Part shown: positions 24,873-37,720 of the stretch, piece by piece
Position numbering within the stretch: position 1 is the first letter of the stretch
How the letters are laid out: the number at the start of each line of letters is the position of its first letter
Origin: Crocodylus rhombifer
Lineage: Eukaryota; Chordata; Crocodylia; Crocodylidae
NCBI GenBank assembly: GCA_038503035.1
Contig: JAVSML010019093.1
Span: 62,001 to 126,000, forward strand
DNA: 64,000 bases
Direction of reading: 5' to 3'
Notes under the pieces: model-generated
What the model was told of the DNA's origin: nothing
Databases searched by the model: none
Seen by the model: the letters and a program-made list of their open reading frames with translations, nothing else
Program-made: the position numbers and the translations under genes

Positions 24873-25420
24873 ATTGTTAGAAATGCACAGCTTGCATCTT
24901 GCACCCGATAAGAAAGAAACACTACCAAGGACTTTTTTCCTTTCCCAGCCTTGCCACAGCTTTTCTTATGCTAAATCGCAGACTCTCCCCCAGCTTCTCC
25001 CTAGCCTTTCTCATACAGATTACAGAAGCTGGAATTCAACTGTGTCCTTGAAAGGGGGGGGGTTTGAACTCTTTAGTAGTCTCTGAACATGCTTAATTAG
25101 CTGATGCATATTTACCCCTCTGCCCTGCATACTTAAGTAGTTAATTATACTATACATGCAATGTATGTAGTGATGTAACCACATGTATGCTTGTATGAAA
25201 TGGAAGTGAGCTGTAAGAGTTCCTGTTTCTGCACACGTGCCCAGGAGGGAAAAGATAAATACAGCCTGCAAAATTCCTTTGTGGGTTCAGAGTAATCTGA
25301 GTTTTTGACTCTGCTCTGACCCTATTTGCAAATACACCTTTTGTGCCATCTAATGAGTGTGTGTCTGTGATTTTTGTGGCCTCCAGAGAAACGAACCGCT
25401 TTATGCATCAACTTCAACAG
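24873..25420 (+). mobile_element. Probable solo LTR of an endogenous retrovirus
   Basis: The stretch begins near TGTTAGAAATG and shows LTR-like order. A U3-like region contains an A/T-rich box 'agataaatac' (about 25253). About 70-90 bp later comes a poly(A)-like 'caaatacacctttt' (about 25330), followed by a GT-rich downstream element 'gagtgtgtgtctgtga' (about 25355). It ends in a TCAACA-like terminus. No gag, pol or env follows on either side, so this is a solo LTR. No clear target duplication was found, so both ends are approximate. Confidence 0.5.
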
Positions 25421-26915
25421 GTAGTTGAGTTTGGCCCAAGCTGCTATCCGTACCAGAGTAGCCAGAGCTCAGTGCCATAGTATTTCAAATGATTTTTTTA
25501 TCAGATGATTTTTATTTTTTTTTTTTTTAAACCAGAAAGTGGCCTAAAATAAAACTCAAGGCAAAGGTACGTGGCTTTTGGGGAATGAGCTCGACTTCAC
25601 TAGAGGTGAAACGCTATCCTCTCAAGTCAGAAGGTACAATAGTAGCACGCACCCCAGTACAATGAAGTACCCTTGCACTGTATACACACAATCCATTTTC
25701 CTCTCCTCAGCCTTTGTGCTTTCAATCACTTTTGCAGATCATAATCCATAGACCCACTGATGAAAGTTTATATCCCAAATAAGAAGTCATCTCTATCTAT
25801 ATCACCCTATGCTGGCGGAGGTCAATGATGTTAAAATGGTCCACACAAGACTGAGTTAAAATTCTTGAACCAGATGCAGTGAGACAGGCAGAACGGTAAC
25901 AGAAAATAATCCCTTTGGACAGAACTGCTTCAAATCAGCAAAGAACTGACATTTTTTCAGTAATAGTTATAGTACAGCTCCCTCTCCAGTGACACTGGCC
26001 ACAAGTACTACACAAGTTTACACATTATTAACAAGGTATTAGCTGGTCAGGGAACAGATACCAACTGCAACACTAGCTAAAAGTGCCTGACTACAGCAGT
26101 CAGCCAAGGGCAATCTCCCCAGATGTCTGTTAGCCCACAGGAAGCATCAAAGTTCACTGCTTTCACGCCAACATTAGATGGCAGCAGATAGCTGTAAACT
26201 GATTGAGGGCAGAGCTAGAGGGAGGGGGAGCTGCGATGAAGCTGCTGAACTACACTGACTCTTTCTGTTTCCCTCTGCCATACTCATCTGGAGCATGCAC
26301 CAGTACAAGTGACCCAATCTTTCTTTCAGAATTCAAGGCAGTAAAAATGGGAGCCCCTGAGACTTCCTACAGCAACGCCTAAAAACTATGTGCAGAATCT
26401 CATGTACTGTAAGCAGGCTACATTATCTGCCAGGATTTCTAACGAGCTCAAGACACTAGTGGTTCAGAAATACTGCCAGAATTACATTTAGCCAGTGATA
26501 TACAAAGTATTATGCAGCTGTTGACACCACATCTTGCACTAATTAGCAGTTTGTGACACTCGCAATTTAGCTTCTTTTTTTTATATATAACAACTGCTGT
26601 ATTTTAAATACTGATCAAACTTGCAGCTAGCACAGCAGATTAAACTTATCTGGAATGTTCATTATTATCTATACCACTTGTGATTAAAACCACGAAACAC
26701 AGTTCTCTTGCTGCCAAATTTCTGGGCCTGTGGGAAACTATGGGCCACATGACAACTCAAGGGGTCAGATCTGGCCCATGGGCTGGGGTTTGAGCACCCC
26801 CTCTCTTGGCAAATACTGGACTGTATCCTACTGTCATAAATTGTAATATCACACTTCTGACATGTCATGAAGTAGGGTGATGCCTGCAAAAAACTTATGC
26901 CTATATCAACCACTT

Positions 26916-27362
26916 AATCTGTAAGGCAGGGGTGGATTAAGATTCACTGGACCCCAGGGCCCCCTCTCATGGCCTGCAGCTCCCGGTAACCCATGCCCTG
27001 CCCTGCCCTGCCCTGAAGCCACGGGCTCCATCCCTGGCTGGTGCAGCAGAAGCAGTGGCCAGAGCGGGTTGCTCCGCCGCCCTGGCCCAGGGCAGGAGCG
27101 GCAGCTGCTCCTGCCCACAGGTCCACGCTGGAGATGGCACCAGGGGTGTAGAGCTGCTGCCTGCAGGGCACATGTGGTGCAGACCAAGCTCCAGGGGCGG
27201 CTGCTCACCCCACTGTGGCTCAGTCGGCTGCAGTGGTGCCCGGCAAACAAGAGCCTGGCAACCACGGCCCGCCACGTTGCATGGGCCCAGCCTGGCCGCT
27301 GGTTTCATTCATGGGGAGGCAGGGGCCTGGCTGGCCCATGCATTAATCCGCCTACACTCTAA
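26916..27362. mobile_element. GC-rich element with GGATTAA termini
   Basis: The left end CAGGGGTGGATTAAGATTC and the reverse complement of the right end (AGTGTAGGCGGATTAATGC) share GGATTAA in similar context, flanking a ~400-bp very GC-rich core (including CCCTG tandem units near 26996-27014). The open frames of 90-120 codons in the core, on both strands, are composition artefacts. It is likely a hAT-type nonautonomous element. Confidence 0.5.
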
Positions 27363-28129
27363 TGTTTTTTCTGTCTGGGAGTTGTCAGCAGAGACTGAAT
27401 CTGAGGCCTCTGGGATTTAATGAGGTTCTACTGTCTGAGTTAATCTATTGCCAGGTTAGAAGCAGGTCCCTAAATAGAGTGGAACAGCACCATATTCATG
27501 GTTATGTGTTATATAACCTTCTCAGTACATTAATGGAAAGAGCTACATCAGAAACAACTGGTGGATTTTTTTATGGCAGGATTCTCGGACACAGTGAGCC
27601 ACTATCTATCTTAATCATGGAAGTAAAAGGTAAAGAATCTGATTAGAAAAGATAATGAGCAAGCAATCCCTGAGTCATTAATACCTAGCACTAGATTTCA
27701 TTAGAGCTATGAAATTAAAGAACACCCTCTACACTCTCAGATTCACATTCACCTCGAAAGCTACTACAAGCAGAGCCTTCCATCTCATTTTTCACTTACA
27801 GAGAGACATCCATCTGAAGGACAAAAGGGACACACAAATGCACGCAACTGACTGACAAGGTATGGTGAGGACGATGGTTAAGAAGAGAACATATGTTGTT
27901 ATTGTGGCGTCATTATTTCTTTAGGGCAGAAACTAGCTTTTTGTTCTGTTTGTACAGAAAACCTAACACAGCTTGTGTCTAATACAAGATGGCCTCATCC
28001 ATGACTGCACCTCCTTGGTTCTACCACAACACTGATAGGACAATAATGTGTAAACCTTATAAAGGAAAAGCTGATACCCACAACAGAACACACTATATTT
28101 ATTATTTAAAATTAATTTTGCATACATTA

Positions 28130-28249
<120 letters not shown>

Positions 28250-30425
28250 TCATAAATATTTGCTGTTGTTCACAACTGATTTACAAAGCACCTTTGCTAA
28301 CATTAAGCATGCTGCAAACTATCTACATACAGCGTAAGGGTTTACATTTCTTCAGGTCCAACCAAAATGCAGCCACTTGCAGGATAGAAAGCAAAAGCAG
28401 CACTACATAACAGGTTCACTTCTGCAGGGAAGAACAGGTGTATACACCTCCACCCAGAAAAGTTTAGAAGAGAATGTGCAACTACCCATGTCAGAATAAG
28501 AACAGAAAACTGGGGCCTGCAGCCCTGTTCTGATAAGTGCTACAAATGTTTTGTGGCATAATCTTGCCATTAACCACCATAGTGCCACTCTACACAGGCT
28601 GCCTCCTTAATTAGAAACAGTGCAGCTACCTCTACATGGTGGTTGGAGTGGACTAATGAACCTTGCTGAGAGCTAATGCCAATTAGCCTGCCCGGGCAGA
28701 CACTGTTCCTGGCTCAGGAAGCAGGCTGCCAGACAGCACTACCAGAAATGGTAAGTTTACCATCCAGACACCATCTACAAGTACCATGGGCATTTGTCCC
28801 TATGTAGCCTTGGAAACCGATACAGCCACCACTATTTCCTTACATCTCATTTGAAAGGCTTGGTACCTGTGATCCCAGACTGGTGTAATGATTCAACAGT
28901 GCTTGTTTCACCCAGAAAATTGTCCCATGGTGGCACTAGAAAAGCATCCTACCTGTCCTTAACTGTTATGTAGTACTGTTGGCAATTCAACTGGAATGCA
29001 ACCTACCGCCTCTTCTTCAGTGTCAAAAGCCACATTATAATTCCATGGAATTTAATTTATTTTCAAGCTTCTTATGCTAATCAGGGGGTACCAAATGTAC
29101 TATCCCTTGCTACTGACAATCTGAATTTCTCAAGTACTAGAAACAAAATAGAGGAGTAGTTCCAGAGGAAAAAATTGCAAAGATGGCAGCCAGACAGAAA
29201 AGCAAAAAAATTAACCACCTGAGCCCATTCTCTGTTATCCCCCAGTAACTTGCTGCTAACCTAATTACCAGCAGCATAAAGCAAAAACAAAAACAGAAAA
29301 CAAGCAGGAGGAAACATAAAAATCATTTCACAAGACGGCAAAGCACATACAAAGAACTGTAAATAAACCACCTAGTTGCACAAAAGTAAAAGGGTCCACT
29401 TTCTAAACAATACATTTCCAAATGCATAGAAAAAATAAGAAATAGCCATACCCATTTATACATTTTACATAACAATTTTCAAGCCAGCAGAGATTAATGC
29501 AAATTACAGCAATCCATACACAAATATTTTAAACTACCACAATTCCCTTAAGCCAGCGAAAATCAATATAGAGAAAAAAAGTCTGAATCTTAAAGCTGTG
29601 TAACAGTCATGGGAAGAAGATTCTTAATCAAAGTGAATCGGACATGGCGAGGTGGATTGCCAATAATAGTTTCATAGTTTCATTCAAGAGAATACGTAAC
29701 AATATACCATTTTGTGTGGTTAGCTGAACTCATTTTTCCACTTAGGGGAGAAAATACATAGAACTACTTAGCTAGAAATAATTTGAGGCATAACTAGTGA
29801 TACATATTTCAAGGTTGAATTCGAGTCCTTTGACTGGGCTAAATTGGCACAGTCCAGTTCCAGTCAGGCATTACTGTATTTTGTTAAAAGACAAAACATT
29901 GCACTGGGAAAAGCTTGATGCAATACATTTTCTAAAAATCACCTGTCCAGGATGTTTTTCTGTTTCTTTATCTGTACTTTAAATTTCTATAAAATTGATT
30001 CAGATGAGAGCTTCAAAGATTCAAAATTTTAAGAAAGGACAGGGAAAATGTAGGTTCAAAATTCAAATCTGGTCCCATGATTATATGTGTGGTTCACTTC
30101 TGAAAAGCAGAAAGACGGACTTATGTCCCTAATATAATTCAGATGTTCAAACCATCATTTTACCATCATTTTAGACTGAAATCTCAAAGAAATGTAATAC
30201 ACTAAAGTTCATATCATTCAACCCAACCCAAAACCAAACAATTAGCCCCCAGGACAAACAGACCCACACTATAGTCAGATGCTAATAATGTTCCAAAACC
30301 CCATTGCCTGGTCCATCTTTTGTACTGATGCTTCAGAGATGCGCATCTCCCTCCCATATCTTCCCTTCCATGTTGTGGAACTGGATCAATATAATGCTGA
30401 ACTGTTAATGCTGCAGGTCATCATG

Positions 30426-30469
30426 GTCAATGTTTTAAATGTCAATGTTTTAAATGTCAATGTTTTAAT
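30426..30469. repeat. 15-bp minisatellite, three units
   Basis: The unit GTCAATGTTTTAAAT occurs twice exactly and a third time with one base missing (30426-30440, 30441-30455, 30456-30469). A related CCAATGTTTTAAA follows at about 30483. It lies in a TMEM164 intron. Confidence 0.85.
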
Positions 30470-31489
30470 CAGATAACAGGGGCCAATGTTTTAAACATAT
30501 GAATCTATAGTTCCAACAGAGAGACAAGCGAAAGGAGAGGCTGAGCATGAAGCTCTCCATGTTCCAAAAGAGCTGGTAGCAGCCGTCGCAGCAGAAAGAC
30601 AATATAGGATTCTATTAACAGAAAAAGTGTTTTTCTTCTTGTAGCCTTACTCTAGTATAAAAAATAAATAAATAAATAATATTTAGACTCTGCTAGCCTT
30701 GGTTGCCACCGACTGATCATGCTAAACAGTGGAGCAACCTGGTTCCAAACTCCATGATATTCAGACAACCATTGTGGAAGAAAAGTTTGAAAGGCTTATA
30801 GGGAATATTTGTCCAAACAGTCTACAACAAAAACATAAAATGATTAAGCAATAGCATGCAAAAGCAAGAAGTTCCTTGCAATCTCTGAATTTTTTTGTTT
30901 CAATTTTCAGTAACTCACAAGAGAGAAAGAAGCTGAGGGCACAAATGAGAGAATGAGAAACAAACCAACTTGAAAAGGGCTTAAATTGGCTTCGGCAAGT
31001 AGAAGATGATTTGTAATACTGTACTACTGTAAAGTTCATGCTACGGAAACAATAGCTCCAGATCTAAACAATGCAACACACTGCGCTCATGCCTGGCAAG
31101 GAGCCGCCTCTATCTGCCATCTGCGATTTCATAAGGGCTTCTGCACTAGATCAGTCAACACGAAGGTCAGTTACACAAACATTTTACTGGGGACACTTTT
31201 GAGAACAGCCCAACCCTTGTTTTGTTGCAACAGCACTGACAGTATTTACTGTGTAAAACAAACATTTTCATGCTATGAAAGATTTATTGTTCTGTGGCCT
31301 GGCTAATTATGCAAGTACATTTCCTGGTAAGATACAGACAACACTAGCTTCCTTTTTACATAACGAGGCACTTAAAGCTATACAGTCAGGTTACAAGGAA
31401 AAAGAGCACACAAAGAAGATGGACTGTACGGCCACACAGAATCCTGCCTCACCCAGTGCTAGGATCTGATAAATATTTGTGCCATGGAG

Positions 31490-31725
31490 TGATAATCAGG
31501 GATTCGGGTTTTCTCTGATTTAAAAAAAAAACATCTTAGGTTTAAAAAGATGCAACCCAAATCTCCATTTTCCCATGATTAAAGTGAAACAGAAAAACAG
31601 AGGGAGACAGGGAGAGGGATGTTTCATTTTAAACACAGAAAAATGTGGATTTGGGGTTACGTCCTTTTAATTGAAAATTGGGGAATTTTTTTAAAGCAGA
31701 GAAAACCAGGATCCCTGGTGATAAT
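31490..31725. mobile_element. MITE, TGATAATC family, short copy
   Basis: The left end reads TGATAATCAGGGATTCGGG, then TTTTCTCTGATTTAAA. The reverse complement of the right end reads TATTATCACCAGGGATCC, then TGGTTTTCTCTGCTTTAAA. The ~38-bp terminal inverted repeats agree except for a 3-bp gap and a few substitutions. The interior is itself partly palindromic ('aatctccattttcc' and 'aaaatgtggattt'). It is related to the copy at 35.76 kb. Confidence 0.75.
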
Positions 31726-32270
31726 ACACATGAGCAACCATTTATGTAACAAGAGCCAAGATGGTAAAAAATGGCCAAGTGCCTCCCAAATGAGGACAGT
31801 GAAAAAAGGGACCAGCCCAGGATTTAAGGGATTCTGTGCACTTCTTACTAGCAAATAATTTAACATGCAAGAGTTTTAGAAATCTAAAATGGAAGGTAGC
31901 ACTGTGCAAGCATTTTAGGTCCAGCATGAGGCAAGCCTGCTAACTGAATACTGGCCCTGAAATGCACGAGTTAACAAAAGTACACTCCTGAAACATCCGA
32001 GTACACCCCTGAAACATGGAAGATGCTGAATTTTAGCCGATTTTTGGATTTTAAACTTCACTGCAGAACAACAAGGAAGATTTTTTACCTCCTTGCCAGC
32101 CACCTGACACCTCCAGGAAGTAATTCTACCTGATCAACGAGTTACTCAACACAGGCCACAAAGATACTCCCATGGACCCAGAGGGACAGCCTTCCATCTT
32201 CAGCTCCCTCTGTGCAAAAATGATGTTTATTTCCTACCTATGGGGACTTTGTACCATCTTGTACCATCTA

Positions 32271-32372
32271 CACTTTCCCAGAGCCTGACGAAGGGACTTT
32301 GATCCTGAAAGCTTGCAGAAAAGGACAATTTTCTTGCCATTTTCCAGTTGATCTAATAAAAGGTTTCATTTT
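32271..32372 (+). mobile_element. Reptile interspersed repeat (GAAAGCTTGC/TAATAAAAGGT type)
   Basis: The phrases 'agcctgacgaagggac', 'cctgaaagcttgc' and 'ttgatctaataaaaggt' appear in the order I remember for a very abundant repeat of turtles and crocodilians. The family's mechanism was not determined. Related pieces occur at 55.4-55.76 kb. Confidence 0.55.
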
Positions 32373-32796
32373 GGAACCAAGAGTTCTAGTTTTTTGTATG
32401 AGTTAACAAAAGGCACAGAAGGCAGATGGCAGGAATAGCAAAAAGGCCCATGGTCTCAAACCTCAGATTCCTACAAGAGAAAGGACCTTGCTCAAGGGCC
32501 CCAGCCAAATCCACTGGGTGCAGCAAAGCAGGACTTTCCAAGGGTGGCAGTAGCCTTAGAAGCAAAAACATCTCAACCTATACATTCTGATTGTTTATCA
32601 CCACCAGCCCCGCAACCCAGCAATATTCCCGACCTACTGATTGGCTGCCTCCCCTTTCCCTTTCAGGCTACCTGAACCACTGACCCTGATACTCATAGGT
32701 GATACCAGGCTAGCCCTGTTTCCTGGCAGTAAGGTCAGAAACCACAGAAACCCAATTGTTAGAACAGAACTGGGCAAGACATCAGACAGTATACTC

Positions 32797-33037
32797 CAGT
32801 GGTTTTCAAACTGCATTGCACAACACCCTGGGGTTCCACGACAGGTCATCAGGGTTCTGCAAAGAGACTGGGGGTAACTGCAGTGCAGGAGGCTGGGATG
32901 CAGTGCCCCACCACTACCGGGCCAGATCTCCTGGCTCCATGTCAGCTTACAAGGCCCGCAGCACCACGGGCAGGGGTTCTGCAGCAGCAGAAGTGACATG
33001 AAAGGTTCTGTGGCTTCAGGAAATTACACAACCACTG
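32797..33037. mobile_element. hAT-type MITE (CAGTGGTT termini)
   Basis: The left end CAGTGGTTTTCAAACTG and the reverse complement of the right end, CAGTGGTTGTGTAATTTCC, share the CAGTGGTT-T hAT terminus. Flanks GTATACTC (left) and GTATCCTA (right) look like a decayed 8-bp target duplication (6 of 8). The 241-bp interior has no coding capacity. Confidence 0.75.
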
Positions 33038-35760
33038 GTATCCTATACAGTGCTGTCCTGCAGTGGGGGAAGGGACTGCAGGACTGAATAGATCTTCGCC
33101 ACCTATTTCTATGGTTCTGTATAAATCACTATTGCCTGGCATTTGCCACTTTGTGTCCTTTTAGTATCAGGGTCAATGCCATTTCTGAATTAGGCCAGAA
33201 CATGCAAGACTTTTTTAGCTTCTGAATGTACAAGTAGTTCTAATTACTATTTGAAAGATATATGCAGTGTCAGAGGCAATAAAAGAGTTTCCAGTACTGA
33301 ATGTTGCACAGTCTTGTTTCAGTTCATCAGAAAGACAACCATGTCATGTAAAAACCTGGTTCACCAGGTCACAGGACTCATTAATTATGGAAAAACTGAT
33401 ACTTGAAACAAAAGGAGAAGTGACTCTCTAAGTTTAGCTGCTTTTCTCATAGTCTTCAAACAACTAAGGGCACAAGTCTTTCTTCCATTATCAGACATTT
33501 CATCCCCCACTAACACTCCATTCTAGACCCCCAAAATTCACATTATTCAAAATAACTGGTAAACTCTCTTTTAAAAGTGTTGGGGTTTTGTTACTTGTGG
33601 TTTTTAAAACTAACATTTAAAGCTATTGTGAAATTACAAGATTTCTTGCAGGGAAGTCTTTTTTTCTCATGGCTGCCCAAAGATTTTTAATACTGATATA
33701 ATGTCACATATTGATTCAAAACACCAATAAACAAATTTGCAATACACGCATTTCATGAAAACATACGTGAAGTCCCTGAAAACTAAACCAAGATCAAAAT
33801 ACATCGATGCAGAATTGTGGAAACTAAATAGTTTCAAACCACTCAATTTTAAGGATTTGGGTTTTTTTAAATCAAGTTCGCTCTGGAAAATATTTGCATT
33901 TTTCCACCCCCCAGAAAGAGCATGACTCAATGCATTCACATCTGTTGCTTGCTGCTAAAAGCAGCCCAGGAGGACACAGATTCAACAGTGCCCCTTCCCA
34001 GGGCACATGGTAATGGGCTTACTGGATGCTTTCCAAGAATCATGAATATGATGCTAAGATTTTAAAGCCTTCATTTCACATACTGGTAGGATGTGGACTA
34101 CTGCATCTCTGCATCATCTGAACTTGTGGGGATCTCTTTTAACTGCTTCTAAGGCTTTGGCAAAGGAGATACAGTATGTGATACCTGGAGCACTAAAGGA
34201 CAGGCTCTTTCCTGTGCCCATCTCAGATTTCCATCAGACTGATACAGTGGTACAGAAAAAGATAACCATCTCAGTCCCTGTAGTTGCCGGGCAGTTGACT
34301 ACAGTACCAAGGGAAGTAATCAGTTGGCTTAAGCCCTTACTCCAAGAAATCTCAACAACCATAAACCTAAGAGTTCATATGCCTTAGGTCCAACTTGAAT
34401 CTGCCAGGACATCCATTCAGTGCCTGGATGCAAGGGCTATGGTAAGCCTCTTTTCAAGGCAGCAGTTTGCTTTTAGTTTGAGAGAAGCCAGGATAAAGGC
34501 AGCAGTTTGAGAAAAGACAGTATACACAATGAACTACCTCTCTGTTTGGTTTGGGAGGTGTCTGCTCTCTTCTCTCTCTTTTTGTTTAAAAAAAAACAAA
34601 CAAAAAAAACATGCTACTCCTCTTGGTTCTATCAGTCACTGGTAGTATAGGAGCACCTTGAAGCATGCTACTTTTGTTTGCAGCGACACCCCCAAACACC
34701 TGGGTAGGGAGCTCCCTCCAACATCCTCACCATGAGCTGCTGGTCAAGAGGAAAATAAGAAAATCCTTAAACTCCTTCTAGACTCTAGGTTATTCTGAAG
34801 CTCATCTGTCTGTATTGACGCCACTAGGACACCAGTCATCAGCTACTGTCCTGGACACAGTCAGTATAGGGTCTTCAAGGTAAGCCAGGAATGGAGTGCT
34901 TTCATGACATCAGGACTTGCCAAGCAAGCAGACCAGACCGTGCTTCAACCTTTTAAACACCTTTGAATTACTGGAACGAAGCCGAATGCTGTACTGGAAT
35001 GACACTGCAAGCAGCCACCAGGCCTCATTACACAGCTAGCTGATACCTCCGATAACACATCTTTGATGGTGACAGGCAGTATCCCACCAATCTGCTGGTC
35101 CACTGATAGCTTTGAACATCTTTTAACAGGGAAGAGGCAGTTGTCAGATCAGAAGAATGGCCTAATTGAGACCTGCAAACTAAATGTTATTTTACAAGTG
35201 GCATTTGGAAAAGAGCAAATCTGCAATAAATACAGCTTAACTCAGTCCTGCCAGAAGCCCATTCCCCACAAAGGCCAAGGCTGGTGAGCTGCCAAAAAGC
35301 TGATACACAATGAAGAGTTACTTTCACATTATTCACACAGCTCTCTAGCTTGGACATCAGGCAAGGTACCCGACACAGGGCAGATAAGAGTATTCCCATA
35401 TATCTTTGTCAGAATGTGAGAGAAGGGGAAAAAAAAGGAACGTTAAAATATTGCTAGCATGACAGGCAGCAACAAAACCATTTAAAAGAGAGGCACTGAG
35501 GCTGCAGAAAGGGGCCAGCTGCAAAACAATAAGTATATTGGTTCTGAAGCAGATTCACTTAAATTTTTTTCCCCTTAACAATTCCTTAAATCACTTTTTA
35601 GAGGCAGACGTTCATTCAGCTTTCCTACCACCAACACAGAGGTTCATAACTGGGTTTAAATAGAAAGTGATGACAAAAATGTCAGGTTGAAATAGACGTC
35701 TCCACCAGCAGGTGCCCCACACTATTCTGCTGTGATATGCTTTGTAGAGGGAAATGCATC

Positions 35761-36688
35761 ATTATCATCACCAGGGATCTTGGTTTTCCCTGATTAAAAA
35801 AAATAGCAAATTCTTTGATAAACCCCCCAAATCCATGATTAAAATGAAACACCCTCTCTATATACAGATATCAACTGCACATGATGTTTAATCGATATAT
35901 TTACAATGTTAAAGTAATTTGGAAGCCTATCAGTGCCTCAATTACTATAATAAAATAAATTGTAAATATCTATAAACTTGGCATTTGATTTTGGGTTTCT
36001 TATCATGGAAAACCAGACAGGCAGGGGACACCTCACCAGGGTGGCACAGGGCTCGCAGCAGCAAGGAGCTTCCCTGCCCAGGCCCGCTCTGCTCTGCTAT
36101 GCTGGGTTTCACCCGCTGGGCTGCAGAGGCCCCGGGAGAACGTAGCAGGGCAGGGAGCCCGAGCCCGCACCCAACCCATGTACAGATCTGGGGGACACGG
36201 GTCCCCCCTTGCCCCCTCTGGGAGTGTGCACAGCAGTGGAGAGCCAGCCCCACCCCTCCCCCACCTCCCAAATGAGCCACCCACAGCCCTGTCCTGCTCC
36301 CCACCAGGGCCCTACAGCTGCACATTCCAGTCCTGGGCCCTAAGCGCCATGTACTGCCTGGCTAGGCAGCAACCTCAGTCCAACTCCCTCCCTCCTTCCT
36401 TCCCAATGGGGACTCACTTCCCCCTTCCCCCCACCCCCATACCTGCCTGTGGGAGCTGCTCTCCAGGCTGCCTGGTGGCCGTGTGTATATACCCTGCCTG
36501 ACCACCCTCCTCCCACTCCCCGCAGCCCCTTGCAGGCTGCAACTCTGCCAGCCTTCAGAGAGCTCTTTGCAAAAGTGAAAATCCAGGCATTTCTCCATTA
36601 AAATGAGAAATCCATGGGTAGAAAGAGAAATCTACATTCTTCTCTGTTTTCCCTTGAGAAACGGAAAACCTGGATCCCCCGATTATCA
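35761..36688. mobile_element. TGATAATC-family element with GC-rich core
   Basis: The termini match the short copy at 31.49 kb. The left end contains CACCAGGGATCTTGG then TTTTCCCTGATT; the reverse complement of the right end contains GATAATCGGGGGATCC then AGGTTTTCC. Sub-terminal 'aaatccatgattaaaatgaaa' corresponds to 'ttcccatgattaaagtgaaa' of the short copy. Between them lies a ~520-bp GC-rich block (36.0-36.53 kb) absent from the short copy and related to the cores at 42.1 and 61.5 kb. Frames of up to 126 codons in it are artefacts. Confidence 0.7.
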
Positions 36689-37365
36689 CACTTGAATTTA
36701 ACTGTAATTCAGCAGTTTCATCCACCAGTTATATCCAACTTAAATCTGCAATTAGCACAGTCAGTGACTTAATGAACAGGAAAATAGAAAGTCTGCCTTT
36801 GCTATGAGAGGCAAGTGCAGGAACACAATCTAGAGAGTAGTAAACGAACATGAATTTGGCGTGAAGACTTCTAAAACAGAAAAATTGGAGGAACTGGGGT
36901 AACCGGAGTTGGAACTAATCCCACATGAAATAGGAGGTTGAGGAAAACTTATTTGTTGTTAGGTCACAAAAGCTAGAAAAAACCCAAATAGGTCAAACCC
37001 CAGTATTCAAGTACAGCTCCTAATTTGATGATCAATCTGTTTCCAAATATTGGAACATGCAAGAGAATATAATCTTGGTCTATCACTACAGGAAACACAC
37101 AAAAACTCATGCTAGAGTCAGTGTCAAAACAACAATATATTATTGATCTCAATCTTCTTCTGTGTATATCTACTAGTACTTTAAATCTGTGACCTGCACT
37201 AGACTTAGGCCCCCTCTTCACATTACAATTAATTTAGGCTGGTTACACATGCAAAGTAACTATCAAGCCATAAAAAGGTCCATCCAGCTATAAAGTTAGA
37301 GCTGGAGAATGTGTAATAATTTTATAGCTGGTTTCTATCTATCTTTAATTCGCACACGTAGCAAG

Positions 37366-37720
37366 GTAGCTATGCCCCCACAGCTGGGAGCCCCAGCTGA
37401 GGATCCCACAACTGATCCGACTCTCAGACCCAGCAGCCATGGGGCACTGCCACAGCTTAGAATCCTCTCAGCTGTAGGACTTGCAACCACAGCACAACCA
37501 CAGTAATGCGTGGGGGTGCTGCTACAGCTACAAGTTTTGTCAGCTGCAGGAACTTGCCACTTGCTGGTACAGAAGGAGCCTGGGATGGTGAACCCAGGTT
37601 CCCCCTGCACCAGCAATAAGGCAGGATTGGATCTGATGCTGGATCCCACAATCAGGCCTCCTGCCATGAACATGTGGCAGGCCGGAGGTACAACTGTGTG
37701 TACCATGCATCAGATCCTAT
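37366..37720. repeat. GC-richer repeat-like tract
   Basis: The composition shifts sharply from the AT-rich flanks. Phrases such as 'cagctgggagccccagctg' are locally palindromic, and the tract is bounded by 'ttacacatg' (about 37242) and 'gtgtgtaccatgcat' (about 37696). It is probably another nonautonomous element, but I could not define terminal repeats. The 123-codon minus-strand frame has no recognisable domain. Confidence 0.35.

Noticed and set aside
30426..30469. Possible CRISPR-like repeat array
   Set aside because: The units are directly adjacent, without spacers, and the context is an intron in a vertebrate genome; it is a minisatellite.
34091..34387. 98-codon frame with fairly protein-like composition (HLNLWGSLLTASKALAKEI)
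   Set aside because: Considered as a possible pseudogene piece, but no family was recognised and no neighbouring fragments continue it.
35945..36325. 126-codon minus-strand frame
   Set aside because: It crosses from AT-rich transposon flank into the GC-rich core, with no conserved motif.
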